DNA of 64,000 bases from Rhyacophila brunnea (lineage: Eukaryota; Arthropoda; Insecta; Trichoptera; Rhyacophilidae), in the NCBI GenBank assembly GCA_022495005.1, contig JAGYXB010000614.1:124001-188000 (forward strand). Direction: 5' to 3'. The notes beneath the pieces were generated by a model that saw only the letters and a list, made by a program, of their open reading frames with translations, searched no databases and was not told the origin of the DNA. A program made the translations under genes and the position numbers. Below, one piece after another: positions 11,748 through 22,435 of the stretch; within the stretch, counting starts at the first letter, position 1; each line of letters begins with the position of its first letter.

Positions 11748-12014
11748 CTTCCACTTGGCGAAAAGGTCTGCCAAAAAGCCGTTCACCGCCTTCTCGAAGT
11801 AAAGACCTCCGTGGATATCGAAGTCCCACATCTCCGACGACATCTAAATGAAGAGGTACACCATGGAGGTGGATGATCGGAAGACCACTTTGGTATCGTC
11901 GTTGATGACTCCACACGCCACCCGGTCTCCCTGAGACCACATCTCATAAACCTGGCATGGGATTGATCCTCCACAGTACTCTATCTTCTTGTTCAGGTAC
12001 ACACAGGTATTGGT
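11748..12014 (-). CDS. DEPDC5: DEPDC5/Iml1 exon 4 with in-frame TAG
   Basis: The exon reads [20 protein letters not shown], then [30 protein letters not shown], a TAG codon, [20 protein letters not shown] and [12 protein letters not shown], ending at a GTGAGG donor. The family has Gln (CAG) exactly where TAG stands (11844-11846), between FI and MSSEMWDFD. Everything on both sides is intact, so this is a point nonsense change, not an intron. Confidence 0.85.
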
Positions 12015-12839
12015 CTGAAAGAGATGTTATTTCAGCATCATTATTGGCCGATGCTTATGACAATAATTAACAACAGGCTATTACGATTGAACATTGCTAT
12101 TTTTGTAATAATATCTTGGATGTGAATAATTGTCTGACTTGTCCTCGATTTCTCATGCTTTAATGGTCCATTAAATTCAAGCAATCCTCATAAAAACTAT
12201 GTGATAAAACAGCTCCTAGTAGCAAAAGTCCCTCGGTGAATGAATTACTCCATGGTATAATAATATTATACTCTATGGCAAATGTGTAAATTTATATAGT
12301 GTATGGTTCATATTTCAGTTGTCTATGCAAGTTTTAAAGCATTGTTAATAACTATGAAAATGTCTATCGCGTGTATCTGTGTAAATATAATATAACTGCA
12401 CCAAAATTATGATAATTGCCAACACAGCATCGCCTTATGACAGGGGCCAGTTCACGCTACTACCGTTGCTGCTATGTAGATCGCACTCCAATGTGCAGAC
12501 GATTGACGTCAAGGTGGTATGGAGTAATAAATATAGATGGGCGATAAATTCAATCCTAATTGAAAGATTTGTACTTTTCTATTTGAGTAATTTTTTTTAT
12601 AACATGGGTTTCGTAGAAAACGTTAACCAATTATAATTTCAATTGAAATCTCGTCAAGTACCATTTATTTGATAGTAATAATTTAGTTAATTGTATTAAA
12701 TTTCTAAATTCAATTCTGTTTATACCAGAGCTTCGCAACAAAATATATTTTATGCCATTAAACTTAATACCGGTCTGAAGCATACTTTCGTGTAAAGTGA
12801 CCGCAGTCTACGGTAGCTTCAACAAAATTCAGAAATCAA

Positions 12840-12996
12840 AGTGGTTTTTCAACCGCCACATTTCTGAACGACCCAAGTACTGATCTTTGAAAGTGAACTC
12901 GATAGAGTCGAGAGCGACATCGCTGGGATTGACGATATTCACGTAGACTGAGCAGCTGAAAGAATGTCGCGATAGTTTGGTCTACGCTGGTCGTGT
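12840..12996 (-). CDS. DEPDC5: DEPDC5/Iml1 exon 3 (frameshifted, donor lost)
   Basis: It starts after a TTTTTGCAG acceptor with [14 protein letters not shown]. The frame then changes to [20 protein letters not shown] and [19 protein letters not shown]. Family members have an LRPY-type stretch at the break, so about a dozen bases appear deleted near 12951-12957. No GT donor follows MWRLKNHF; the reading runs into TGA instead. Confidence 0.75.
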
Positions 12997-13203
12997 CTGC
13001 AAAAAGTTTTTCTGAATGTTTAATTATAATATATAATCAAAATCAACTAAGAAATAAATTTTAACTATCCCGAAAACAAAAATAATAAACATTATACATA
13101 GTGAACAGATGTCGCAATAATACCGCATACAGTAGATTTGTAAAGATAGCCAAAAAATTAGTTTCTATACATATTATCTCTCTTGTATAGGTAAATCGTT
13201 CTA

Positions 13204-13324
13204 CAGTGTCACCATGGACAATTCGCAGGTGTATTGGTATCATTTACTATAATGCCTGTTTCAATGATAGCAATCAATACAGATATAATTGCGAATCACG
13301 TTTCTTGTTCCCACGGTGACACTG
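13204..13324. mobile_element. Small TA-flanked MITE in DEPDC5 intron 2
   Basis: Inverted ends CAGTGTCACCATGG and CCCACGGTGACACTG are flanked by TA on both sides, as with Tc1/mariner-type MITEs. Inner similarity continues to TTCGCA/TGCGAA. It contains no coding sequence. Confidence 0.7.
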
Positions 13325-13764
13325 TATTTCAACAAATGGATATTCTTGTATCAAAATTCTGTTTAGCCAAATTTCAATATACATATTTCCAGTATAAAAA
13401 CAGTATATTATATTACAATGTACTACACATCGACATTATTAAACAAATTTATAATTAGTGTCATGATATACGAAATAATTTATAAATGAAATCTATCTTA
13501 AAAGAGCTATGCATTATAATTATATTTTAATTAACATCCACTATGCAATGCATCCTAAAGTAGAGTCAACAAAATTGAAGAATGAAACCATGACATTATG
13601 TTTAATCGTTAGCAATACAAATCTGTGCCCGGGGTTACATTAAAGACTTGAATCAAAACTTCGGTATCAAGCCGATAAGAGTATCATGGTAGCATGCTAT
13701 CCATGCACCCTTTGTTAATCGGTCGTATCGTTTTAAATCTAAGTTATGATTGTGAGATGTGCAC

Positions 13765-13915
13765 CTCTGCTTGTGCCGTGCAAGTCTTCTTTGAACTTCT
13801 CTACTCTTCTTTGAAGTAGAAGGCGGGAGAATCCATTTTCCGGATGATATATCTCTACAACATCGCACAACTTTTATCCCTGGGTAGTCTCGAGGGTTTA
13901 TAATCAGATCCTCGG
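13765..13915 (-). CDS. DEPDC5: DEPDC5/Iml1 exon 2 (frameshifted)
   Basis: The acceptor is TTTCAG followed by codons for EDLIINPRDYPGIK; the frame then shifts and continues as CDVVEIYHPENGFSRLLLQ and FKEDLHGTSR. One extra base near 13866-13869 explains the break. The probable donor is GTGCAC, a weak one, in phase 1. This is the N-terminal beta-rich region of DEPDC5. Confidence 0.75.
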
Positions 13916-14026
13916 CTGAAAGAAACAGAATAAGAAAGATCATAGTTATTTTATTGACGAATAAATCAGGGAGAAAATTAAATAGTTCTTAGCTGAATCT
14001 AAAAACTGAATCTTGGCCTGCTGTTG

Positions 14027-15323
14027 CAGCGGTGGAGATACGACAAAAATTCAACTCTAATTTGTTTAGTACAAATTGCAGATGGTGTTTAGTTTTTAAA
14101 ATTTTGCCTAGACCAAACTATAAGATAAAAAACAATTATTTTATCTATAAAATGCCTAAAATTATGTATGATTTATGTACTTAGTAAGATAACAAAACAT
14201 GATATTTTTGGTAAACTGAGTTATGTATACCTTCAGACTCGTCTCAGTGGGATCTACAAGATATCAATATATGGAATGTCTGGGTATTATAGGTTTGGAG
14301 AAATAAGCTGTCAATATGTGATAAAGCCCACCCATTGTTTGAATTTCTTTCCAAGCTTAAAATTTCTCTCCTGAACAATTTAGAAAAACAGTAATCCGCC
14401 GCTCGATTATCCGACAACTACTATAATCCGCTGTTATTTTTACTAGTTAAATCATAAAATCAAGCTCTATAATTCGCCGGTATTCGTATGTTAAATTCAC
14501 TAGTCCGCCGCGTGCCTATATCAGCTGTCCGCCGTCGACGAGGCATAGAACAACCTACCGGGACGAGCAATAGTTTAATCGTGAAAAAAGCTGTGGTCCT
14601 CTATGAAACAAGATGATAAAAACTGGGAACCGGAAGACTCAGTTCCATTAGAAGAATTGATTCAGAGCTAACACGAATTGTTTTAGAAGAATGGATAGCA
14701 GAAAGTTCTGAGGAGTATGCGCCACTTCCAATTGAAGACGAGCTCATCAATACATCAAGAGGCTTGGATTCTGAGGATGAAGACAATAATTGTCAACCGA
14801 CCGCAGCTCATAGTCAAATCAGAAGATGCACCATCTGGGACTAACGCGTTACCATTAAATGGGCAGAGGAAAATAATGCTACCGTCAACGCATTCATGAC
14901 ACAATCTTCCAACAATATTCAGAAAAAAAACAAACGACACTGAACAAGTGATTTGATTAATGATAATTAATATGTACCTATAATTTAATACATTATTGAT
15001 TTTGATCATAAAAAAAGTTGCTAGTACAAATTTCTCAATAAAAACTATTTTTACGAAATACCTGTCTTAATTTTTACAATATTTTGTATTTATGCACTAT
15101 AATCCGCCGTTTTCACTAATTGGACACTCGTCTGGTTTTGGTCTGGAGATATTACTGTATTGTGTTTTGCCATCTTACTACAGAATTATATATATAATTT
15201 TAGTTAGGCAGAATTTTAAAAACTAAACAACACTATCCGCAATTTGTATTTTTAGTTCAAAGAAAGTTTAGCTTGCACTATTTTTGTCAGATCTCCAAAG
15301 CCTACTTCCACTCTTCGCCATTG
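14027..15323. mobile_element. Degenerate composite element with MITE-like ends and a pogo/Tigger-like core
   Basis: The ends (CAGCGGTGGAGATACG and the inverse of CAATGGCGAAGAGTGG) and inner arms resemble the MITE at 515-1089; no clear target duplication is visible. The core at about 14389-15135 has AATCCGCCG and TTATCCGAC motifs at its ends. It also has a plus-strand acidic fragment (NWEPEDSVPLEELIQ, then EEWIAESSEEYAPLPIEDEL in other frames), the style of the tail of pogo/jerky transposases. The core assignment is tentative. Confidence 0.45.
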
Positions 15324-15629
15324 GCCGAAGATATTATAAAACACGCTTTATGTCATAAGTAATACCAGTAGATCGTCTCGCCACTCTATTATTTTATAAT
15401 ATATCAGTGCGTGGAGTGGCAGTAAAGACAATAGGCAAAAAAGTGTTTTCATTTACGTAAACTTTACGCTAGTATGCATACCTCTCACTTCTTTTGATAG
15501 CAACCAAATTTTGAAATAATCTGTTGGGTAGGTATATTTCAACCTGGCACGTAGTGCATTCGGTTGCCTGAATAGTATCTTCAAAGGTGACCATACATTG
15601 TGTCTTAACCGTAAAATGTTATGCTACTA

Positions 15630-16000
15630 ATGTGTGCTACCAGTGCTCACATATACATGTGAACCATGGACGCTTAATGTAAGAACAATCCAAAAATGAC
15701 GAGTAGCACAATCTGGCAAGGAAAGGTGCATGCTGTGCATAACCCAAACAGACCATAAAGAGAACAATGGATACGGAGGCAGACAATAGTGTGCAACGTG
15801 ATAGAGGTCGCTGAGCAGGTGAAATGGCAACGCGCTGGACATGTTGCTCGGTGAGTGGACAACCACCGGACAAATGCTGTCATATAGTGGTTGGTATTCA
15901 ACAGGGCTAAAAAACCACAAAAAAGCCCTAAAACCCGCTAGATAGACAAACTCATAAATTTCGGTGGTAACCATCAATCTAGGCTGGTGAAACCTCAATA
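15630..16000 (+). pseudogene. LINE reverse-transcriptase 3' remnant
   Basis: Read with frameshifts, the plus strand gives VLTYTCEPWTLNVRTIQK, RVAQSGKERCML, VIEVAEQVKWQRAGHVAR and KPQKSPKTR.IDKLINFGGN. This is the usual C-terminal end of an RTE/Jockey-like non-LTR element (PVLTYG.ETWTL; KWQWAGHIAR; GRPPTRW.DDI). It lies in DEPDC5 intron 1 and is thoroughly decayed. Confidence 0.65.
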
Positions 16001-16077
16001 AGTATCTGCTAACATTGATGGGTTACAATTTGAATAACTATATGTATTGTATTATTAATAAACATGTGTATACTTAC

Positions 16078-16120
16078 TGCTGAAGCTTTTATTGTGCACA
16101 ATCAACTTGAAAGGCTTCAT
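16078..16120 (-). CDS. DEPDC5: DEPDC5/Iml1 exon 1 (start codon)
   Basis: The exon reads MKPFKLIVHNKSFS and then a consensus donor GTAAGT, ending in phase 1. An in-frame TAA lies three codons upstream, so the ATG at 16120-16118 is the likely start. Joined to the next exon it gives SFSTEDLIINPRDYP, matching the known N terminus of insect Iml1. A hAT element begins only about 280 bp upstream, in what would be the promoter region. Confidence 0.85.
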
Positions 16121-17130
16121 GCTGAATTATTGTGCACGATAACGTCGTTTGCCGTAAATAACAACACAATTTGTATTTGTGGTTTTATCGTCTTTCGCGA
16201 TTAAATCGCACGATTTAATACTACAAGTTTTATAGAATCTATCAATGTCATCAATCATTTCTGACTATCTCCATGAGTGATGACTGATGAGTGATATAAA
16301 GCAAGCAAAACACAATATTTTTATGTGACAGAAAACACGCAGTGGAATAAATAAATTCAGCTGTCATGTTTTTGAAGGTCAAGATTGATGTGAACCTCGA
16401 TCAGTGTTGCCATATTTTGAAAGTGGAATTATAGTACAGAGCCTCCAAAATTATAGTATTTGGAGATAAAATATAGTACGCGTTGTCATCTCGTCGCTAT
16501 AGGATTTGTTTACCGAATAGACCAAATGTAAATTTTTCAGGAGACGAAAAACAAATTTCATTGTCGTATTATGAAATATCAGTAGATGTATCAATCATTT
16601 TTTCTACACTGTATGATTGCAACATTATCTAAGAATAAATTCCAAGAATAATATACTGGTATAAATCAGTAAATGCACAGAAAATGCGTTTTATTTACAA
16701 GTACTCGTTGTGGATATTCGGGAAATTTTTAGCGCTCTCTCAGAATAATGGATATTCGGGACAAAACAAGGACGTTCGGGACTTAAGACCGTAGCGTATT
16801 GCTGCACGGCCCACGGATTACTGAGTGGTCAAAAGTACGCACCTCAAATGTTATATTTATTTACACGATAATTGTTAATGATTACTTTTACTATTTAAAT
16901 ACCTAATGATCGTAATAACCCAAGTGTGTAGGTAATAATAACATGCGGCATTCGCTTTTTTCGGTTTTTTTCGTAATAAGTAAAAAAATAGTTTTTATTA
17001 ATCTTTTTTTATTCAACGAATAATTCACAAGATTTAAGAATGTACCATTCTAATTATTGAACATACATAATTTTTAAAATCACTTCTGAGAAAATATATT
17101 ATAACCAATAGAAAAAATCTTTTTGAAAAA

Positions 17131-17217
17131 AGTAAGACACCCGGCAGGAATCGTCCCTGCATCTCCTGGGCTTACGACTCAGTCCACAAATTATCCACTA
17201 TGCTACGAGGTGACATA
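17131..17217 (-). repeat. tRNA-like segment inside copy A
   Basis: On the minus strand the segment starts GTCACCT and ends GGGTGTC, giving a near-paired acceptor arm. It has an A-box-like TAGCATAGTGG and a B-box-like GGACGATTCCTGCC. One acceptor mismatch and poor anticodon-arm pairing argue against a working tRNA. It is absent from copy B, so it arrived by insertion, probably as a SINE. Confidence 0.55.
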
Positions 17218-17897
17218 CTTATGACGACAAACTTTAACTATTGGCCTTTTAATACCTGCTCATCAGTATTCTTCAAAATCAAGCGACTATCGGCGATCGG
17301 TTTTGGTTTATTAAATAAAAGTAGGTATCTACTACTTCAATTACTAACCGACGTCACGGATTTCTCCAATATTTTATGATGGTACTTACTCGTACTTGCT
17401 AACAATTTTATATTAATACTTTTCCAAAAAAAAAATCTATGTATATATATCTGTATATTATTATATCTATATATTTCTATAATTAACAATTAAACTTATT
17501 ACAAACCACCAAATAAATATTATATATTAACTATTGGAATGACAATACAAAATATTACCATCAATAAATTAATTACCATTGGCTGCTAATATTAGGTAGG
17601 TACCAATATCCTAAGTATATAATATTTACCAAATAAATAGTTACTAACATACATATTAAATTAAATTAACTATCAGCGCATTCAAAATTAAATAATAGCA
17701 TCGCCTTTATTTTCATAGAAATACCTAGATTAAAAGTAAAATAAAGACAAACAATGTTTAATTAATAATAATTTGAAATAATAATAAAATTATTTTTTAC
17801 GTCATAGTAGCTGCCGGGTCACACTGTAGAATTCATATAACCGTTGGGATTTTGTGTCATTTATCAAAACAAAATGCAGTTATTCAGGTTAAAATAC

Positions 17898-18149
17898 TCA
17901 CTTCCATAACTTTACTATAAGTTCAGGGCGAACGGGTGATGTATCAGCTATAAATGATCTCTTCAAATTTGATGAATTCACTATTAAAACAATAGTAACT
18001 TTAAAAACAATATCAATAAGACGAAATTTGAAAGAGCATTCCGGACGGCCAAAAAATATGAAAGTAGGCGTGATTGTTTTAGAGCTGGACAGCGTGAATG
18101 TGGGAGCGAGATGCACGGCGTCAGCGCGGTTTGATTGGCTAAAAGTCAT
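17898..18149 (-). CDS. Conserved short ORF in copy A of the CGTCGC element
   Basis: It reads MTFSQSNRADAVHLAPTFTL, SSSKTITPTFIFFGRPECSF and on to RPELIVKLWK. A consensus splice donor (GTGAGT) overlaps the codons just before the stop. Copy B keeps the same frame (34990-35457), extended upstream. It could be a first exon captured by, or belonging to, the transposon. No family was recognised, and the two copies may be too similar for conservation to prove coding. Confidence 0.3.
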   Translation of the reverse strand: MTFSQSNRADAVHLAPTFTLSSSKTITPTFIFFGRPECSFKFRLIDIVFKVTIVLIVNSSNLKRSFIADTSPVRPELIVKLWK

Positions 18150-18439
18150 ATTCGGGAAATAAAAACTCAGCCAGAGATTTATTTCGACCGAAATTAACTT
18201 GGATATTCAGGTACGAATAGTTGGACATTCGGGAGAACAACACGGAGTAATTGTAACTTAACATGGCGTATTCGGGTTTTTCAAAAAAATATCTCTGTTC
18301 CTAGATAAAAATATATTGTTTTTATAAACGATTTCGGTAGAGTTCGATAAAAGAAATTGAACTGCATTAAAATGTCGATTTCGACAAAAATGGATATTCG
18401 GGAAACAAATCCTATAGCGACGATCTGTTGAAAATGAAA

Positions 18440-18780
18440 ATTTTCCCAATTTTTCATAGCTCGTTTTTATTAGGAAAAATATTTCGCCGCGGGCCGCAGG
18501 TTCCCAAATTTTCATGGTCGGCTTGTTTTTTTTAGGAAAGATATTTCGTCGCGGGCCGCAGCTTCCCGATGATTTTTCATAGTCGGCTTGTTTTTTTTAG
18601 GAAAAATATTTCGTCGCGGGCCGCAGCTTCCCGATTTATCATAGTCGGCTTGTTTTTTTTTAGGAAAAAATTTTCGTTGCGGGCCGCAGGTTCCCGATTT
18701 TTCGTGGTCGGCTTGTTTTTTTTGTGAAAAATATTTCGCCGCGGGCCGCAGATTTCCAAATTTTCGAAGACCACTCGATT
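18440..18780. repeat. Five-copy tandem repeat, about 62 bp period
   Basis: Units contain GCGGGCCGCAG, TTCCC, a TTTTTCATAGTCGGCTTG-like stretch and a T run followed by AGGAAA. The GC-rich core recurs at about 62-64 base spacing. The array sits inside the hAT element between the nested copy A and the right end. Confidence 0.9.
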
Positions 18781-19420
18781 GCGAAATGACAAATGCAGAA
18801 TTATAGTACTTTTATATAAAATTATAGTACGATTTTCAAAATTATAGTATTTTGGGCGTACTATACCTATTTTATATCGTACATAGTACGCGGACCAAAA
18901 TTATAGTACAAATACTATAATTATAGTACGGTTGGCAACACTGACCTCGATTCATATAAACAGTTTAACCAATCGCAATAATCAAAAACATTCAGGAATA
19001 CTTAATTCATATCGACCTTGGCAAGGAAAAAGGGTGTAGGGTGTAATCCACACAAATCATATTTCACAGGGGCACAAAAATATTTTTGTTATTGTTTTCG
19101 GTCAAAGTTAAAATAGGTACAAAATAGGCATAAACTTGAAGTGCATAATTATTAATTTGGTTTTTATATACCTAATATATTATTAATTATTCTTCTTCTT
19201 ATTGTGCCATCCCCTAGCGGAGGTCGGCCAACATCGAGGCGATCTTATCTTTGTCGTCTGCTACCCGGAACAGTTCGGTGGAGTTGAACTCGTACCAATC
19301 ACGGAGGTTCTTAAGCCACGAAATGCGGCGCCGTCCTCTGCTACGCTACCCATTGATCTATCCTTGAATGATGAGTTGGGGAATGCTGTATTTTTGTCCT
19401 CTCATAATGTGGCCGAGGTA

Positions 19421-20965
19421 TTATAGTTTCCTGGTTTTTATACTATGTACAACTTCTCGGTCCTTCCCCATTCGATTGAGAACTTCAACATTTGTCACCC
19501 GGTCAGTACAAGGAATTTTGAAGATGCGTCTATACAGCCACATCTCGAAAGCTTCAAGTCTCCGTGACATCTCTTGGTTTAGCGTCCATACTTCTATACC
19601 ATAGAAAAGAATTGAGAGAACATAACAACGTACCATACGCAGTCTCAGACCTAGGTTAAGATCTCGATTGCTAAGGAGGCGTCTCATTTTGAGAAAGGCG
19701 CTCCTTGCGATCTCAATTCTAGTTTTTATTTCCTGAGACTGGTCCCATTTCTTATTGACCCATGTATCTAAATATTTATAATGGGTCACACGTTCGATTG
19801 GTTCGCTGTTAATGACAAAATTTGTGTTGGTGTCTGGTGTCGCTGTTTTTGATACTAGTAATGGTTTTGTTTTCTTGAGGTTCATTTTTATACCATAAGA
19901 ATTGCTGACCTCATTAACCTTTTCTACCAGTTGATGTAAACTCTTTAAACTATCAGCAATCAGCACAGTATCATCGGCATATCGTATATTGTTAATATAT
20001 TTGCCATTAACCATAATACCCACCGATTCACCTTGTAAGGCTTCCTTGAAAATAGCTTCCAAGTACATGTTAAATAGCAAAGGTGACAATATACACCCCT
20101 GTCTTACACCGCGACGAATTTTTACCTCTCCACTGATTTCGTTTTCAATCTTAATATTTGCCGTTTGATTCCAATATAAGTTAGCTATCAGTTGAATGTC
20201 TCTTGCATCAATGCTTTTCTCCTGTAAAAGTTCGAGAAGTTTAGGATGCCTAACAGTATCGAATGCTTTCTCGTAATCGATGAAATACATATAAACATCA
20301 ACATTAACATCTAGGCATATTTGAACTAGAACATTCAAGCTGAAAAGTGCTTCGCGAGTGCTCAAACCACTTCTAAAGCCAAATTGTGTATCATCCATGT
20401 CTTCTTCGCATTTTCGAAAAATCCTATTATGGATGATTTTTAATAAAACTTTTAACATGTGGCTCATCAAACTTATTGTTCTAAACTTGCTGCACTCCTT
20501 TGCATTCGCCTTTTTTGGTAGAGTGATGAATGTCGATTTAAACCAATCATCGAGAATTATGCCCGTTTCGTAAAATTTATTAAACAAATCATCGAGAATT
20601 TCTAATTGATCTTCTTCTAATAATTTTATCATTTCATTGTAAATATGATCAAGGCCGACAGCTTTACCATTTTTAGAATTTCGTATTGCGTTTATTATTT
20701 CTGCCCTATTTATGCATGGGGCTTGTTCACATTCATTAAAAGTATAGCCAATAGGTCCCCTATCACCATCAAACAGATTTTCAATATATGTCTTCCAACG
20801 AGTCAGCTTCTTTTCTATATCTAATATAATACGCCCATCTTCGTCTTTCAAGATAGTTGATGAGGTTCCTTTCGTAATTCCCAATGTTTCCTTTATCTTT
20901 TTGTGCATATTAAAGGAATCGTATTTTCGTTGGAGATTTTCATTTTCTTTGCATTGGTCGGACAT
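19421..20965 (-). CDS. Reverse transcriptase domain of the RTE LINE
   Basis: A 514-residue open stretch whose visible order is a linker, the finger motif NGKAVGLDHIYNEMIK (about 99-114) and FGFRSGLSTREALF (195-208). Then come the catalytic YEKAFDTV (231-238), GVRQGCILSPLLFN (286-299), catalytic YADDT (329-333) and the thumb region with VTHYKYLDTWVNKK. Both catalytic Asp sites are present. It would copy the element RNA onto nicked genomic DNA. The frame is lost just before the C-terminal LGHIMRG motif, and it was originally fused to the endonuclease upstream. Confidence 0.92.
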   Translation of the reverse strand: MSDQCKENENLQRKYDSFNMHKKIKETLGITKGTSSTILKDEDGRIILDIEKKLTRWKTYIENLFDGDRGPIGYTFNECEQAPCINRAEIINAIRNSKNGKAVGLDHIYNEMIKLLEEDQLEILDDLFNKFYETGIILDDWFKSTFITLPKKANAKECSKFRTISLMSHMLKVLLKIIHNRIFRKCEEDMDDTQFGFRSGLSTREALFSLNVLVQICLDVNVDVYMYFIDYEKAFDTVRHPKLLELLQEKSIDARDIQLIANLYWNQTANIKIENEISGEVKIRRGVRQGCILSPLLFNMYLEAIFKEALQGESVGIMVNGKYINNIRYADDTVLIADSLKSLHQLVEKVNEVSNSYGIKMNLKKTKPLLVSKTATPDTNTNFVINSEPIERVTHYKYLDTWVNKKWDQSQEIKTRIEIARSAFLKMRRLLSNRDLNLGLRLRMVRCYVLSILFYGIEVWTLNQEMSRRLEAFEMWLYRRIFKIPCTDRVTNVEVLNRMGKDREVVHSIKTRKL

Positions 20966-21317
20966 CCATTCTTCTTTAGCTGTACGAATTTTACTTTTTA
21001 TGGTATTATAAATTCTTCTATATTGAGTTTCATTTTTATTTTTCCATTTTCCATTAAAGACAGAATCTCATCTGTCATCCATTTTTGCTTCTTAGCTGTT
21101 CTTTTATATTCTAATTGATTATTAGATATGGAGGAGAACACATCTTTTATCCTGTCCCACTTGTCCGTTATGTCATAGGACTGAGTGAATGAAGTTTTTA
21201 TTTGTTCTATTTCTGTGTTCAGTGCACTTTTTACTTGTTGTTTGACTTCGGGATCCTTCAGTTTCAGTTAATGTCAACACGTTGGGTAGCTACAACAGGA
21301 TTGTGGTCAGATGAGAT

Positions 21318-22431
21318 TCAATTTCAATTTTCAATTTATTTATTTTTACATATTGTGGACATTACAAATTATAAGTTTAAGACGTTCACAACATGACATA
21401 AAAAAGAGATAGATAATATGTTATTAAACAAATATGTACATACAAAAATATTAATTATATAGGTACATGGAAATACACCGGATGAGTTAAGCAGACCCTA
21501 TTTTAAAATTTATAAAATAACGTCCACCTATACTCATCCTCACGTAGGTGGAATATATCAACACCCGAAGCAATTTCGTTGAACATAGTTATCGCCCTCC
21601 CAATTGGCATTACCAGTGGCAGGTTGGTTCTGCACCTTGGGAGAATAAACAACTGATGTTCTCTATTTCTAAGATAGTTATCAGGACACACAGGTCAACA
21701 CTGCCCAGAATGGCAGAGTTCTCATTTATACCTCGTATAAGTCGAAAAAAATACATAGCTAAATAAAGATTTCTTCTAAATTGCAAACTGCAGTATGTAA
21801 GCATGCCTAAGAGAAAGTCAGTTGGATAAAGCCACGGATAGTATCCGTACAACCTCAAATAAAGGAGTCTCAAGAATTTCTTCTGAACCCTCTCCACCAT
21901 AAGGCCATACTTTAACTGATGCGGTGCCCAAACAATAGACCCACTCTCAAGTCTGCTTCGAACTAAAGAATTAAATAAAAGTTTTAATACCGTAACATCC
22001 GAAAAGACCCGGGAAGTACGCATGACGAAGCCCAACATTTTAAGCGCCTTGTTACAAATGGTAACTATATGGCTAATAAATGTCAGTTTACTCTCAAACG
22101 TAATGCCAAGATCCCTTACAGATGATATTCGTGACAGAACTCTGCCATGCATCGAGTATTGGAAAAACAACACTTTTGAGGCTTTGGTAAACGACAAAAG
22201 ATTGCATTTATCAATATTGAATTCTAGTTTGTTACGCTTGCCCCAATTTAATACATTATCTATATCAAGTTGGAGCTGACGACAATCGTCCAAGGTGACA
22301 ACTTCCAAAAAGAGTTTCAAGTCATCAGCGAACAACAAAAACATAGCATTTTTTATTACCAATGCTATGTCATTTATAAAAATCGTGAACAGCAACGGCC
22401 CTAAGTTTGAGCCCTGAGGGACACCAGAAAA
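21318..22431 (-). mobile_element. 5'-truncated Jockey/CR1-like LINE nested in the RTE element
   Basis: A 261-residue stretch begins with the motif GVPQGSNLGPLLF in a neighbouring frame and continues FTIFINDIA and catalytic FADDLKLF. Next are the thumb motifs LGITFESKLTFISH, LESGSIVWAP and the C-terminal helix. The flanking GAGAT duplication (21313-21317, 22432-22436) fills in the RTE codons for GTDISSDHNPV exactly, which proves the insertion point. Its 3' end has a TCAATTT repeat. A short piece of the same 3' region recurs at 43634-43678. Confidence 0.88.
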
Positions 22432-22435
22432 GAGA

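Larger units (their letters stand above)
404..16120 (-). pseudogene. DEPDC5: DEPDC5/Iml1-like gene, 5' two-thirds, probably a pseudogene
   Basis: Twelve exons on the minus strand encode a protein recognisable as DEPDC5 (Drosophila Iml1), the GATOR1 component that acts at the lysosome to turn off TORC1 when amino acids are scarce. Landmarks in order: MKPFKLIVHNKSFS start, [122 protein letters not shown] and LLWGATGEQEWTPALTT. Most introns have GT-AG ends and matching phases, so this is not a processed copy. Damage: a one-base insertion near 13866, a small deletion near 12955, a lost donor near 12840, TAG at 11844-11846, a MITE in the exon at 404-1175, and a phase mismatch between exons 11 and 12. 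The C-terminal part, including the DEP domain, lies outside the window. Assembly error in a working gene is the main alternative. Confidence 0.85.
16492..18422 (-). mobile_element. CGTCGC-ended transposon, copy A (4-bp duplication)
   Basis: Inverted ends CGTCGCTATAGGATTTGTTT (followed by a CCGAAT-type motif) are flanked by ATCT duplications (16488-16491, 18423-18426). The motif ATTCGGG, or its inverse, occurs repeatedly near both ends. Copy B at 34935-36655 has the same ends with its own AGTA duplication. Copy A has about 210 extra bases (about 17109-17318) holding a tRNA-like segment. The 4-bp duplication with many subterminal repeats recalls Chapaev/CACTA-like groups, but no transposase is present to assign a superfamily. 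Confidence 0.9.
16402..18943. mobile_element. hAT-type element with 8-bp duplication, hosting another transposon
   Basis: The ends are CAGTGTTGCCA and its inverse TGGCAACACTG, flanked by perfect ACCTCGAT duplications (16394-16401, 18944-18951). The subterminal regions are full of ATTATAGTAC-type motifs. Inside are a five-copy tandem repeat (18440-18780) and a nested element (16492-18422). No transposase ORF is visible, so it is non-autonomous. A fragment of its right end recurs at 59395-59520. Confidence 0.92.

Noticed and set aside
14168..14374. 68-codon plus-strand frame as a gene
   Set aside because: AT-rich, no motif, inside a degenerate transposon.
15627..15998. 123-codon minus-strand frame as a membrane protein gene
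   Set aside because: The opposite strand carries recognisable LINE reverse-transcriptase C-terminal motifs; the frame is their shadow.
17131..17217. Possible functional tRNA gene
   Set aside because: The acceptor and anticodon arms have mismatches, no standard U33-anticodon layout fits, and it lies inside a transposon copy but not in its sister copy.
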